NCBI GenBank assembly: GCA_905250115.1
Contig: CAJNOI010000018.1
Location: 310,001 to 374,000, forward strand
DNA length: 64,000 nt
Reading direction: 5' to 3'
Origin: Adineta steineri
Taxonomy: Eukaryota; Rotifera; Eurotatoria; Adinetida; Adinetidae
Positions 25,431-38,511 of this stretch are shown here, piece by piece. Each line of letters starts with the position of its first letter. The first letter of the stretch is position 1. The position numbers were made by a program, and so were the translations under genes. The notes beneath the pieces were generated by a model, which worked only from the letters and a program-made list of their open reading frames with translations, had not been told where the DNA came from and did no database searches.

Positions 25431-28400
25431 AAATTTTCGTTATTATCTATCGATATCTATTCTATGACACGTTTTCGTATTCGTTGTCATTATCCAATGA
25501 ATTATCAATTAGTACGTTTATTGATCAAGGCTACACATCACTATCAGTTTTTGTTATATACATGATATACTTTGAAATTGAATAATTGCTAAAGATTAAT
25601 TAGAAATAATGAACTATTATTAACATTCATTATATTTTCTGATTGGTTCTAGAATGACCACTACAATTAAAAGCAGCGTACTTTTGCCCACTATTCTGAA
25701 ATAGTTTTTATACAGAAATGATGTCCCTAAAGTTTTTCTTCTCAAAATATTAACCAATAAAGTTGTAAACTACGAAATAAGCAATATTCTGGGAATAGCT
25801 ATCGTATTTGATTAATAATATGAATGGGACTCAAAGAAACAAAAAAATTCAATAAGATTTGTTGTTGAAAAATAATAGAATAATATTTTTTATTCTCATT
25901 AATTATCGATTCTTTGATGAATGATCATTTTCTAATAAAATTAGAGCTATAATAAAATAATATTTGTTTTTCTATCTGTCATTTATAATTTGATATATGA
26001 TTATTCAAATGTTATGTTAAAAAATAATTAAATAATATTTAGTTATACATTTGTCATTTATAGTACATGTCTGAATGCGATGGTACTGCTGTAGGGCAGA
26101 TTACTACAGTTATACCATAGGGATATTATACAAAGAACATGAGTTTTATTTATTTGTAACTTCGAAAAGAATATTACATGAGAAATTGCAAATATTCGTC
26201 AGTATGTATCTTGCGTATATCTAATGTTCACTCATGTCAAGAAGTAATCGTCTGAATTACGTTCAATATATCTTTAAGTACTTGCTGTTTTTATATATTC
26301 TCATCGTTAAATTTCTAAGAAACTTATAGCAAATATCATATATACTATGTATCCGAGGACGGGTGTCAGTTGCAGATCTGTATATAGAGTTATCGTCCAT
26401 TCTATTTATAATATATAATCTCAGTTATTCATTTCAGTTGTATTCTATCCTTAAAATGTAAACGATCAATTGTCAAACTTTTGTTGACTATTTATTTTCT
26501 AAGGTTCAATGGAAGTTTTAAGTCGTTTACAAATCATTTTTTCTCAGTATTAGAAATAATTATAAGAATGAACATTTATTACTATTTTCTTTCTACAACA
26601 GCTGCCATAACAGCTGATAATCGATAATGATTCAGATAACTTGGTAGGCGAACAATCAATATACAAGATGTTCCAAAAGTTCATGAGAAAAATAAATTCT
26701 TTTAAGACCACTATTTATTAAGCTTTATCGACTAATTTTTTTCAATGATAGGTATGATTGTGAAATTTTTAATCAGATATCGATAAAATCTTGCGCTTTC
26801 ATTTTATATATTTATTTGAATATGTCACTATAGAAAGAAGTCTAAAAGCGTCAATTCTAGAGTTCATATGATTGACTTTTCTTCTTTCAGTTCATCAGTG
26901 ATTGCGTGAAAACAATGCTATTTAATAAGCTTCCTAGTCACCGGACTTGACGCCATTAGGCTTCTTATTGTGGTGATATACGAAAATAAATGCAAGAAAA
27001 CAGTACCGTAAGATTTTGTCGATATCGAAGCATTAACAAAGCGTCATTAGATAGTGCTTGTTTTGGCATAAAAAAATGACTGATTTTTATATTTCAGTCG
27101 AAAATAATAACTATGAACAATATTTGTGAAGTCTATCCGTATGAATCAAAACTTCACAATTGTACCTATCATTGAAAAAAAGTAAGTTTCGTTGATGACG
27201 CTTGATAAATAGTGACATTAGAAGAATTTACTTTCTTCATGGACTTTTGGGACAGTCTGTAATTATTTATGAGAATTGCATGTAAACTATTTTGACAACA
27301 ACAACTAAAAATCGTTCAGTATTCTTAAATATTCAATGAATATTTTTATCGAGATTATTTTGCGCTTGAGTAAAACTTGAGTGTTATCTAGTTTGATTAA
27401 TAATGCCATATAATTATACGATAGAGTAAGAATTAATCATTTATTTATCAATAAATATATAACTTTTATATGAATAACAAAAGATTTCATATAAAAATAT
27501 ATCGGAAATCAATATAACTGAACAATTTGAATTGATACTAGCTCTTACATTTCCTTTTCTCACCTTATTAATTACTATAAAAAGACGATTATCAAAGATG
27601 GTATCACTTAGAAAACATTTTTTCATTACATTCTAATAATAATTACTTTTAATAAACACGTGTTGAAAATATGTGTTGCAAATGATGATGTATCAACTAT
27701 AAACAACCTTCAACAGTACCAGATATTGACGTTGTCTTGCAATTTCCGGTATTCAAAATTCTTAGCTTTATCGTTTTGGTATACATTTTCTGACGATCAT
27801 ATTTAACTATGTCATGCATAATTAATAATGATCGGAAAACTAAGTTTTTGTCTCGTTTACAATAGCATAAAATACTATCACGACATATTAAAACATCAGA
27901 ATGACAATATATATAATCGTCTAGGATCATATTTTTTTTTCTTATAAAAAAATATAACTATTTCATATGAAATTCTTAAAAAATTTGTCAACTTATCATA
28001 ATAATAAATATTATGACAATAAAACAAATATTACTGTTGACATTTTTATATATAATTGATTGAGAACTTATAAAAAAAAGACACAAATATATTTGTATAT
28101 ATATATATTGACATATAGTATGTTAAGTAAAGATTCTTTATCAATCATTTTCAGCTGACAAAATAGATCATGACATTTACATATGGTTGTCATTTGCATT
28201 TGATGAACATACTTCAATTAAAGAATAACTAACAAAAACGATCGATCTTAGTTTTTCTTTTATTATTGTCCTTCAATGAAACTAATTTTTATTTCAAAAG
28301 AATATAGATGAATTCATAGTAGGTGGTTAAGAGACTTCCAACGGTGTTTAGTCAATCGAAATAAATATTCATCATTATAAGATCAATTATTTGAAAGAGA

Positions 28401-29011
28401 AACATCTAATAGATATTCGACTAGTGAAAAAAATGTGTCAATCAACAAGATAACGCTCGATCGATCTAGATTTCATGCATATAATACATAACATATAGAT
28501 AATTGTTGTTTGTTTATAAAAAGAAAGAAGAACAGAAACGATATGCAATGTTCTTTTGCTAAATAATTGATCACCCACTAATTTATTAGATGAGTGTGTG
28601 CGTGTATAACATTGAGTCTCAATCAAATAACAAGCAGGATATATTTTTTTGTCTTTTCTCTCTCTCTCGTTCCCGTTTTTTTTTTATACCGAAATCCTGT
28701 CGATGCATTTATATAAATATCTCGATTGTGTAGAGAAGTGTAAACAGATCGAAGTGATATTGAGGCAAGAAAGAAGAAGGTTTTCTTTTTTTCTAACGAT
28801 GTTAAGTGGTGTGGACATATTTCATGGCTCTGCACGATGAGACATTAAGAAAGCGAGAGAGAGAGAGAGAACGAGGAAGAGACAGAGAAATTTTTTGCTG
28901 ACAGAATATAGATAATTTTCCTTCTTTTCATCACCAATGACATTTAAGAGTAAAGCAAGCACTATCTTTGAAAAAAAAATTATTTTATAGGGTTAACTAT
29001 ATACTTGAACA
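25431..29011. other. 3.6-kb noncoding tract with a transposon relic
   Basis: Contains the mariner-like element at 26664-27259 and a GA run near 28855-28871. Otherwise no exon is supported. The last few hundred bases should include the promoter of the glutamate receptor gene. Confidence 0.55.
26664..27259. mobile_element. Degenerate mariner-like DNA transposon, 596 bp
   Basis: The two ends are imperfect inverted repeats of roughly 115 bp. Left begins CAAGATGTTCCAAAAGTTCA; the right end reads CAGACTGTCCCAAAAGTCCA on the other strand. Both are flanked by TA (26662-26663 and 27260-27261), the target duplication of Tc1/mariner elements. Near 26936-26985 the + strand encodes SPDLTPLGFLLW, which resembles the block SPDLxPxDFFLW around the third catalytic Asp of mariner transposases. 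The Asp position is Gly here and a stop follows shortly. The interior is far too short for a full transposase, so this is an old internally deleted copy. Confidence 0.8.
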
Positions 29012-32000
29012 ATGATCAAATTATCTATTTTCATCATCATCTTCTTCGATTTTTGTTTAATCAATAGTTTTGAATTACCACCTGATATTCGTATTGGTAT
29101 GTATATCTAGATCATTGCATGCCTTTTGAGCTAAGATTAAATATGTATTGGCATAGACCTTTGTCAAACATTAATTATTAATCAGGAATACAATAGATTT
29201 GAATTTACTTGTATGGTAAACTTCATGTAGTTAATCCTAACGTTTTTACATAGTAGACAAGCTAAATCTCATAGATTTGTTTTATCTCTTTCTATTAATA
29301 ATACAAACCAAATTAACTAATTGTTCATAGGAGCTATATTTGGTAAAGGAGATACATTATCTCGTCAAGCATTTGAATATGCTGTTGCTAAAATTAATAC
29401 TCAATCACAAATATTTCAACGATCAAGAATTGTCGTTGCTAATATTGATATGGTTGATCCACATGATAGCTTTTCTGCGTATAAAATGGGTAAAAATCTT
29501 TATTTATTATTAATATATCGCATTTGACAAAAAAAAAATATTTCTTTTCATTCAGTTTGTTCGCAATTACAAAAAGGTATTGCTGCTCTATTTACTGGTC
29601 GATTAAATCCTGCAATTGAATTTATAAGTTCCTTGACACGTCAGTTACATATTCCATTATTTCTGTCATCACCTGATCCACAAACCAAAGTTGAATATTA
29701 TACAATTAATGTTTATCCACATTATACAGCAACAAGTCAAGCATTTAGTGATCTTATTAAATTTCAAGAATGGGAAGAAATTGCTATTATAACTGAACAT
29801 GCAGAAAGTAGATCAAAATACTAAAATGCAAAGACAAAAAATTCTAAATTTATTTATTCTAGATTTACTTTATCTTCAAGATTTACTTAAATTAACTTCA
29901 GATAGTACACAAATGAAAGTAACTGTAAGACAATTACGAGGTCGACCAGGAGTTAATACTTGGACTCCTCTATTGAAACAATTACAAGAAGCAGGAGTTT
30001 CAAAATTTTTAGTTGATGTATCAACTGATAATCTTGATGATTTTTTCAAATATGTAAAACAATTATTTCAAATTGAAATGTATAAAGAAATATTTTTTTT
30101 AATTTAAGGCAAAAGTTGTTGGATTAGTAGGACCTTATTATGATTTTGTATTAACATCATTGGTAAATATAATTTAAATACCATTCTTTTCTTATTCAAT
30201 TATTTAATTTAGGACATTTCGGTTGTTAAATGGAGTAAAATTTTATATACATTAGTTAATATAACTGGTTTACAATTTTTTGGTCGTGATGATCCAGCTG
30301 TTGATGAATTTTTTGATACTAATACTAATAATTTTGATATTAATGCTCCACTAGTTCCTAATGAACGTTCATTAAGGGTTAAAATTTCTATATTATTATC
30401 AAAGAAAACGTTTTTTTTGTTTTAATAATAGGCATCAGCTGCGCTTATCTATGACTCAGTTTATTTCTTTGCACGAGCACTTAGTAAATTTGTTGAACAA
30501 CATCCATTTAATATAACATCATTAACATGTGATGCACAGAAGACATGGAAACATGGTTCAGCATTTTCTCTTTTTTTAAAAAAGGTATAACATACGTGAA
30601 CAAGAGCTCTTTAGATTCAATTACCTTTTTCTTTTTAAGTTTGAAGCAAATGGTATAACGAGAAAGATAAAATTTGATGAAAATGGTTTACGAACAGATG
30701 TATCATTTGAAGTTGTTGATTTAGCTGCCAATGGTGTTTTTAAAGTATATGGAAAAATTTTTTTTTACAATTAAACCCGTTTTTTTTCGTTTATATAGAA
30801 TGGAAATTGGTCAGCAAATGTACCAGATCGATTAGAAATTCAAAGAAATTTTACAAAAGATTATGAAACAAGAAAACAAGAAATACAGAATCAAACAATA
30901 AAAGTAACAACAGTTCTTGTAAGTTACATTTGTTCCTTCGAAAAAACAAATATTTGAGATTTATTTAATAGGAACCACCGTATGTCATGTTGAGTAAGAG
31001 TTTTAAAAAAAATGGACTTTTAATGAAATTCAAATCATTTTAGATCCTAATGGTACTAATTCTACACAGAAATTTGCTGGTTTTTGTATTGATATTTTAA
31101 TTGATTTATCTGAAAGACTTAATTTTTCATATCAAATTGAAGTTGTTAAAGATGCAACATTTGGAAAGAAGAATGAACAAGGAGAATGGAATGGTATTAT
31201 TGGTGAATTAGTTAATCGTGTATGTGATAATTTTCTATTTTACCTTTTAAATTATTGGATAATCTTTCTTTTCTAGAGAGCAGATTTAGGTTTAGCTGGT
31301 TTAACAATTACATTTCAACGTGAACAAGTATGTTTTTTTCTTCTATAGATTAAGTATTTCAATGAAAATATTCAAGGCAATTGATTTTACTAAACCATTT
31401 TTAACACTCGGAATAAATATTCTTTTTAAAAAAGCACAACGTGTTAAACCAAAATTATTTGGGTTTTTTCAACCATTAAGTATTGATGTATGGCTTTATA
31501 TGATTGCTGCTTACTTTGGTTTGTTAAATTTAATATTAATCTATATATATATATATATATATATGTTATTCTATTTATATCAGCTGTCAGTTTTGCTCTA
31601 TATCTGGTTGCGAGGTTATCTCCGTATGAATGGCGTAATCCACATCCATGTAAAAGAAGTCATGATGAATTAGAAAACCAATTTACGTTTTTTAATTCAC
31701 TTTGGTTTCTTATTGGAAATATTATGCAACAAGGTTAGTTTCTTTTTTTTGTATATTATAATATTTTTTTCTGTTGTATCTATAGGAACTGATTTAAATC
31801 CAACAGCAATATCAACTCGTATGTTGAGTTGTTTATGGGCATTTTTTACACTAATTCTTGTTTCATCATATACAGCTAATTTAGGTTAGAAAGAAATCGT
31901 TTTCATTGAAGATTCTATTTGATAATATTTCTTTTCAGCGGCTTTTTTGACTGTACAACGTATGCAAACGCCAATTGAAAATGCTGAAGATCTTGCAGGA

Positions 32001-33982
32001 CAAACTAAAATTGCTTATGGAGTTCAACGAGGTGGTTCAACAGAAAATTTTTTCCGAGTATGTAACGGGTGGGCCATAAAGAATTACACTATTTTGTTGT
32101 CACTATAAGTCCGCCAGTTTGAATCCGATCGGACCAATTTTTTTCCCGTTAGAATCGCCATTCAATTCTCTACAAAATCACATGCAAAAGATTTTTATAA
32201 ACTAGAAGACGTCTCAGTTCTAGAACGAAGAAAACAAGGTTCCAAAATCTTCAACTTTCAAGCACAAAACCCAGTTTTTCTAAAATTTGCTTTTCACGTG
32301 AGGAGCTACGAAGAAACTAAGTTGACCATCTTAAAGAGCATCAAATTCTGGACAAGTTTCATGTCTTTGAAAAGTTTTTGGTCGAAAAATGAGTATAAAA
32401 CTTCAGGATCAATTTTTTCTTTTTTTTTGAAAAAATTCTACTTCCATTTCATGTTTTTAATATTGGCATGAAAACGCATGCCATTCAATAAAAAAGCGTT
32501 TTTTTTGAGGATTTGTTTTTCTTTGAAAGCTAACATACTCGACTACATCATTGTACAATCGCTAGAGTCATACAAAGTTTTGTTTGTGGTAGATTCCCTC
32601 CAAGAAAAGCCAAGCTAAGGTGTTTTGGGGTAGTTTTCGGAAAATATCGATTTCATAGACGAATACCACTTTCAACGAAAGTTTTTTCAAGGAAATCGGA
32701 AAGAGCATATCTGAAAATACCAGAAACTGTGTCTCCCGTAACTCAAGCCTGCGTATAAATTGTTGAAACATACCCTAAAGATTCATAAATTTCGAGCTTG
32801 AAAGTTGAAGATTTTAGCACCTTTTTTATTTGTTCTACGCCTGAGCCGTTTTCTAGTTTATAACAATCTTTTACACATGGTTTTGTAGAGAATTGAATGG
32901 CGATTCTGATGAGGAAAAAATCGGCTCGATTGGATTCAAACTAACGGACTTATACCGACAACAATGTAGTGTAATTCTTTATGGCCCACCCGTTGTATCT
33001 ATAATAACCTTGACATATTCTACATTCCACTCATATATATATGATAACCATTTAATCGATGATTGGTATTGGTATTGAAATGAATGTATTACTTTCATCG
33101 AGATTAATTACATTTCTTAGTGATATAGAATTCACTTTTGATATTTGGAAATTAACATTCTTTCTTTTTTTTTTTGCTTTATTAGGAATCAAAAATACCG
33201 ACACACGAACGAATGTGGAATTATATGTCCATTAATCAAGCAACAGTTTGTACGAATTCCAGTACCCAAGGCATTAATAAAGTATTAGAGGGCAATTATG
33301 CTTTTCTTATGGAGTATATTTTTTATCGAATTTTCTATTTCTTATTCATCATTTTTCTTACTTATTAACATAGATCGACTACTAGTGAATATAATATAAT
33401 GAGAAATTGTGATTTAACATCAATTGGTGGTTTATTAGATTCGAAAGGTTATGGTTTTGGTGTACCACAAAGTAAGAATAGACTATAAAAAAAGTCTTAT
33501 AAACTATATTTTTATTTATTCTAAGATTCTCCTTATCGTGATATATTGAGTGATACAATTCTTAAATTACAAGATGAAGGTGTTATACAAAAATATTATA
33601 ATAAATGGTGGAAAGAAGCAGCTAACTTAAAATGTGATCAAGAAGATAAACGAAAAGATATAGCAGCTGAATTAGGTTTTGCTAATATTGGTGGTATATT
33701 TGTTATGCTTGCTGTTGGATTAGTACTTTCAATGGTAGTTGCTGCTATTGAATTTAGTATTAAAATACGAAATCGAAAAGGAGGACAAGTAAGAACTAGA
33801 TTTTTTTATTTTCAACGAATTTAAATATCTTTCTTTAGATTTCTATTCGTGAAGAAATGCGACGATATTTCCGTTTTGCTATATTCAATGTAAGTGCTTC
33901 AAAACGGCGAGCAAGTGTATTTATCAACGATGATCCATTACTGGATTCACATGATCACGACAATGAACAAATAAGACATTGA
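29012..33982 (+). CDS. Ionotropic glutamate receptor, kainate/AMPA-like
   Basis: Twenty exons join in frame to about 891 residues: 29012-29096, 29331-29489, 29556-29807, 29863-30053, 30109-30162, 30213-30377, 30432-30584, 30640-30744, 30799-30918, 30972-30993, 31044-31219, 31277-31327, 31377-31518, 31584-31733, 31786-31884, 31939-32057, 33186-33313, 33374-33471, 33526-33788 and 33839-33982. A signal peptide precedes the amino-terminal domain. Ligand-binding residues are intact: LTIT with Arg in FQREQ (about 509), GGST, and Glu in FLMES. The pore loop reads NIMQQG, with Gln at the Q/R site, followed by [16 protein letters not shown] (M3), then a final helix and a short tail. It should form a cation channel gated by glutamate or a related amino acid at the plasma membrane. 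One exon has only 22 nt. Confidence 0.93.
31542..31564. repeat. AT microsatellite in a receptor intron
   Basis: About eleven AT units inside the 65-nt intron between exons 13 and 14 of the glutamate receptor gene. Confidence 0.8.
32065..32993. mobile_element. Long-TIR (foldback-like) DNA element, 929 bp, in receptor intron
   Basis: The ends are inverted copies of each other for about 220 bp. The outermost bases read ACGGGTGGGCCATAAAGAAT on both strands and similarity continues inward, including ATTCAATTCTCTACAAAA and AAAATCTTCAACTTTCAAGC. Both ends are flanked by TGTA (32061-32064 and 32994-32997), which may be a 4-bp target duplication or a chance extension of a TA site. I see no transposase-like frame, so it is non-autonomous. 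It lies in the 1,128-nt intron 16 of the glutamate receptor gene, where the other introns are mostly about 50 nt. Confidence 0.85.
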
Positions 33983-34540
33983 TTATTAAAATCAAATTAA
34001 TAGAGAACTTGATTAGATTGTTATATAATAAAATTGACAAAAAAAAAGGCACACGAACACATATAAAATTTTGTTTTATACAAACGACAATATTTGATTA
34101 TACAAAATCAGTTAAAAGGGGTAAAGAGATTAAAACAACAACAACAACAAAAAAAATACACATACTCAAGTGAAAAAATGATGAATACGATATCAGATCG
34201 AATTGACTAAATAATTATAGTTTTCTTTTTCTTTTAAATTATGATTGTACTTTCTTTTTTTCTTCTTCTATACTAAAACGCAAAAAGATTTTGGATATAT
34301 GTAATGATGTAAGTACAAGTATCAGTCTATTACACATACGAACAACATTTATAAGAGTCATATTTGGATAATATGAGAAGAAAAGAGATGCTCGCGATTG
34401 ATACACAATATCAGCAAAATGAGAGAGAGAGACAAAACAGAAATTGCACAAAAATGAGAAGTAAAATCTACAATATGAAACACATTTCTATGTTCATTTT
34501 TTTTCGATTTTTAACGCAACGTATTTATATCTAGAAGAAT
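33983..34540. other. Spacer between two convergent genes
   Basis: 3' flanks of the glutamate receptor and the LIM-homeobox gene, which face each other. I see no further gene. Confidence 0.55.
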
Positions 34541-37500
34541 TTATTGACTTTCCGTTTCACTAGTAGTAGTTGTAGTAGTAGTAATGATCGGTGTTGATTC
34601 AACAGTAGATTCTGGTGCAGATGTAGGTACTGAGACTGGTGGTTGTGGTGATGATGGTGGAGAATCTTCCCCTGCGTCATCATCATCTAAAGGTGCATCT
34701 TTTTCTTTTGATGCTTTTCCTTTTCGTTCTTTCGATCGTTTATTTTGAAACCAAACCTTAACAAAAAAACAAATTCATAATTAAGTTCAATAATAAAAAA
34801 AGAAGAAAACTATTTACTTGAATAACACGTATATTAAGACCAGTATCAGCAGCTAATTGTTCGCGTTGAGTTTTATTTGGTTTAGGACATGAATCAAATG
34901 ATTTATTTAAAATCTAAATCAAAGATAAATATATTAAAAAGACGACATATAGAAATAAAATAAATTTACGTCTAATTGTTGTGGTTTGATTGTTGTACGT
35001 CCACCTTTTTTCTCTGGTATTGTGGATGATGACTGAGTGTTACTCGAACTACGATCAGCAGCTCCTCCTGAACCATCTGATTCATTACCAGATTTACCAT
35101 TTGTTGTTTGTGATGATTGTTGTTGTTGTTCATCATTTTGTTCATCAAAATCTTCACTTTCTGTACCACTAACTCGTCGTTTAGAAGCCGGCGGAGGAAT
35201 TGTAGGTGTTGATTCCGATATTGTAGTAGCTGTTTCTGTTATTTCAGTCGATGGTACTGTTGTTGCAGCAGCTGCAACATCATCACTGTCACTAGTTGTT
35301 ACTGGAGCAGTAACAGATGCTGATTTTTTCTTATTTGATCGAGGAGCAGCAGGTTTTTTCTTTTCTCCATCCGTATTGTTTTTACTTTTCGATTTTGATT
35401 TCGATGGTCTTGTTTCAGGTACAACAATAGGTGTTGGTTTATCACCTGTCGATGGTGATACTGTTGTCGAAATTGGTAATGATGTACTAAAATAGACAAT
35501 AATATTTAGATGAATGTGTAAGAAAGATGAAAAACATACTTATTAATTGATGATGCAGTAGATGTTGGTGGTATAAATGGAAATGGTTGTCCAGTAGGTG
35601 GAGTAGTAAATGCTGGATGGAACCCATATGGAGGTGGATAACCACCAGGATACGCAGCAGCACCAGGAAATGCTGGATTAAATGCACCTGGAAATGTATT
35701 ATAAGCACCAAAATGTGGTGTCATATTATACATAGCTGCTATTTGAGCTTGTTGTTGTTGTTGTTGTTGAGCAATAGGTGTAGAAGGTGTACCATTGGCT
35801 GAGGAAGACGATTGCGATGGAGTTGGTGGTATGAACGGAGGATTTATTAAACCCATTTGAGTAAGAAGATTGTGTGAAGCGTTACTTGCCATTCCATTCG
35901 TAACTTTTAAGTCTTCACTGTCATTTGCAGCTATGTCATCTTTGTCATCATCTTTTTTAGCTTTCTTTTTCTTTTTCTTTGCTTGTGATGGTAATGGCGA
36001 AACATTATCATCCGCAATATCATTTTCACCATCCGTTTCATTCTTTTTTACTTTTCCTTTACCACGTGGATTAGTTTTACGCGCTTTCTTTTTAGGAGAT
36101 GATGATTCATCAAGTATATTTTCTGGCATAACTTCACTTGCTTTTCTTTTCTTAGTTGCTTTCTTCTTAGGTTGAGTTGACAGTGATTCTGATACTGATT
36201 GAGATGGTGCTGTTGTTGTTGTAGATGTTTGCGGAGTTACATCAAGCGATGTTGTTGATGGTGGAATACCAAACATTGGTGGTCGAAAATAAGAAGTCAT
36301 ACCAGCTGCTGCTTGAGGTGAAAATGGAACACCTGGGCCAGGTGTAACGAATGGAAATGGAAAAGGATTTGTAGATTTGCCAGATGGACCTATATCACCA
36401 ACATTTGATGGTGGTAATGTACCAAATTCGAGTAGTGAAGAAAGAGCAGATACTTTCTGAGGTGCTGTAGTTTGACGTGCTCCTATTCCTGATTCAGCAT
36501 TTGTCGATGAATCTGTTTGTGAAGGACTTGATGGACGATCAAGTGAGTCTGTTTCTGATACACTAGTCGAATAAGATGAACGATGTGTATCAGATATAGG
36601 TGCAGGTTGTGGTTGAGTTACACCCAATTGTGATGATGGCGGTGGCGGTGGTGGAAATCTCGGTTGCAAAGAAAAACCAGGCGGAAATGGATGATTTGGT
36701 GGTAGAAATTGTTGTGGTGTAGGAAAAGCGGGATTAAAATTTGGAGGCATAAAACTTGCAGGAATATCAGATTTTATAATAGATGAAACAGATGTAGGAT
36801 TAGATGCTAATCCACTCAATAATGATAATGGCTCCGATAGTATGGGTTGTGTTGGAGCTAATGTTGTTGTTGATGGTAGTGGTGGTGGAACTATCTTTGA
36901 TGCAGAATCAACTTCATTTTTCTTTTCGTTAGCATTTTTAGATGATTTCGTTTTAGTTGCAGGTGAACGATTACTTTCTCTTTCATCATCTTGTACATCA
37001 TCCTATAATAAATAATGATATTTTTAAGTACTTTAAAATAAAATCTAGAAATACCTCTTCAGTGAAATTTGTATCTTCTTCTTCATCATCATCATCGTCT
37101 TCATCTTCTGATTCATCTTCATCAGTACCACTTGAAAAATTTCGTTTACGATAACGTGATGTTTTTGTATTACGACGATTACTTGATCGTGTTTGTACAG
37201 TTGTTGAAGCAGCTGATGATGCTTTCGATCTTGTTGTTGGTGAACGACGTTTTTTTTCATTCGTAGTTGTTTGTTTCTGACGAGATGCTGCTGGTTTTGA
37301 TTTAGCTGTCGTTCGTTTATTACTATTAGTACTACTATTTTGACGAGTTTTCGGTGGTCGACCAAGTGGTTTTGCCGTTGGTGTTTTTGTTTCTTCAACA
37401 GTTTCTCGTGCAGCTACAATAGATAAATTTAATGATATAGAATATATTTAAATAGATAATAAAAATAATTTACCTGTCGAAAGTTTATCAACTTGCATTG

Positions 37501-38511
37501 GTTGTGGTACATTGACTTGACTATCCACAGCTGATGTAGTCGATTGAAAAGATAATTGCTGTTCAATAGATGGAAGAACAGATGTATTTGATGATGGTGA
37601 TTGTAAAGAAGTATTCGGTAATTCATCGGTATTTACTGTTCCTGATACTGTTCTATCGATTGTTGGTATTCTTCTATGGGTTGTATTAGAAATTTCACTA
37701 TCCGTTGTTTCATCTAATAAAGAAAAATAAGTTTAAAAATAATTAAAAAATTCTTTTATCTTAAACCTTCGTCTACATTCGATGATGAAATTATTCCAAC
37801 AGAAGATTTCACTAATTTATTTGTTGGATTTATACATCCTTGACATATATAATCCATATCATTCAAAGTTGAGCCATCGGATGGCATTAATGATGCTATA
37901 TCATCATCTTGTAATATTCGTTTACATTTTATACAATTAAAACAATCCGCATGATAAATTCGACCTGCTCGAACACGTCGTATTAATTCATGTGATTGAA
38001 TTAAATTTTGACAAGAAAAACAACGATGAATATATTTTCTAAAATAAAAAAATTTTCTTTTATTAATAAAAAAAAAAGAAAATTCTTTTTCTTTGCATAC
38101 TTAATAAAATCATCTTTACAATAAAGTTTTCCTTCACGTGAATAACATTGTTCATTAAGTATACATCGACATGTAAAACATCGTACACAATCAGGATGCC
38201 ATAGACGATCAAGGACATTTGATAACATTGGATTATACATTGGTTGAGAACAACCAGAACATTGACTCACTGACATTGCCATACTGAAAAAAAGAATTGT
38301 TTCAACATCATTTATTTCATCAAATATAAGACGATTATCTTTTACTAAATTCAGAAATTTTTCTATTTAATTTAATCTCTCCTAAATTACGTATTAAATT
38401 GATTAAAATTTTTTACCCTCGATTTATTTGACGTATAGGTCGATTAGAATTATTATTATTTGTAGCTACTGGTGAACCTGAAACAGGTGGTCGTCGACGT
38501 TGTTGTTGCAT
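34541..38511 (-). CDS. LIM-homeodomain transcription factor (LHX1/5-like) with giant linker
   Basis: Nine minus-strand exons (38511-38417, 38283-38101, 38038-37767, 37713-37474, 37413-37055, 37002-35540, 35486-34970, 34913-34818, 34756-34541) join in frame to about 1,146 residues. LIM1 (about residues 40-91, starting CSGCSQPMYN) and LIM2 (about 97-165) carry the zinc Cys/His pattern. The homeodomain (about 1030-1089) reads RTTIKPQQLD, then REQLAADTGLNIRVIQ, then VWFQNKRSKERK, closest from memory to LHX1/5. The linker between LIM2 and the homeodomain is about 860 residues against about 60 in typical LHX proteins. It holds an AT-hook-like LGRPPK at about 280-285, an acidic run, several Lys-rich patches resembling nuclear signals, and long Pro/Ser/Gln stretches. 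The 1,463-nt exon 6 encodes most of it. Confidence 0.9.

Noticed and set aside
26080-26118. Imperfect hairpin with 15-nt arms (ATGGTACTGCTGTAG and its near-complement)
   Set aside because: Three mismatches in 15 and a location in AT-rich noncoding DNA; such stems arise by chance and nothing around it suggests an RNA gene.
32893-33078. + strand ORF in the receptor intron
   Set aside because: It covers one arm of the inverted-repeat element and resembles no protein.
35037-35495. 152-residue + strand ORF rich in Val, Ser and Asp
   Set aside because: It is the antisense shadow of LIM-homeobox exon 7, whose Ser/Thr codons keep the opposite frame open.
35870-36175. 101-residue + strand ORF rich in Phe
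   Set aside because: Antisense of Lys-rich codons in LIM-homeobox exon 6; no independent signals.
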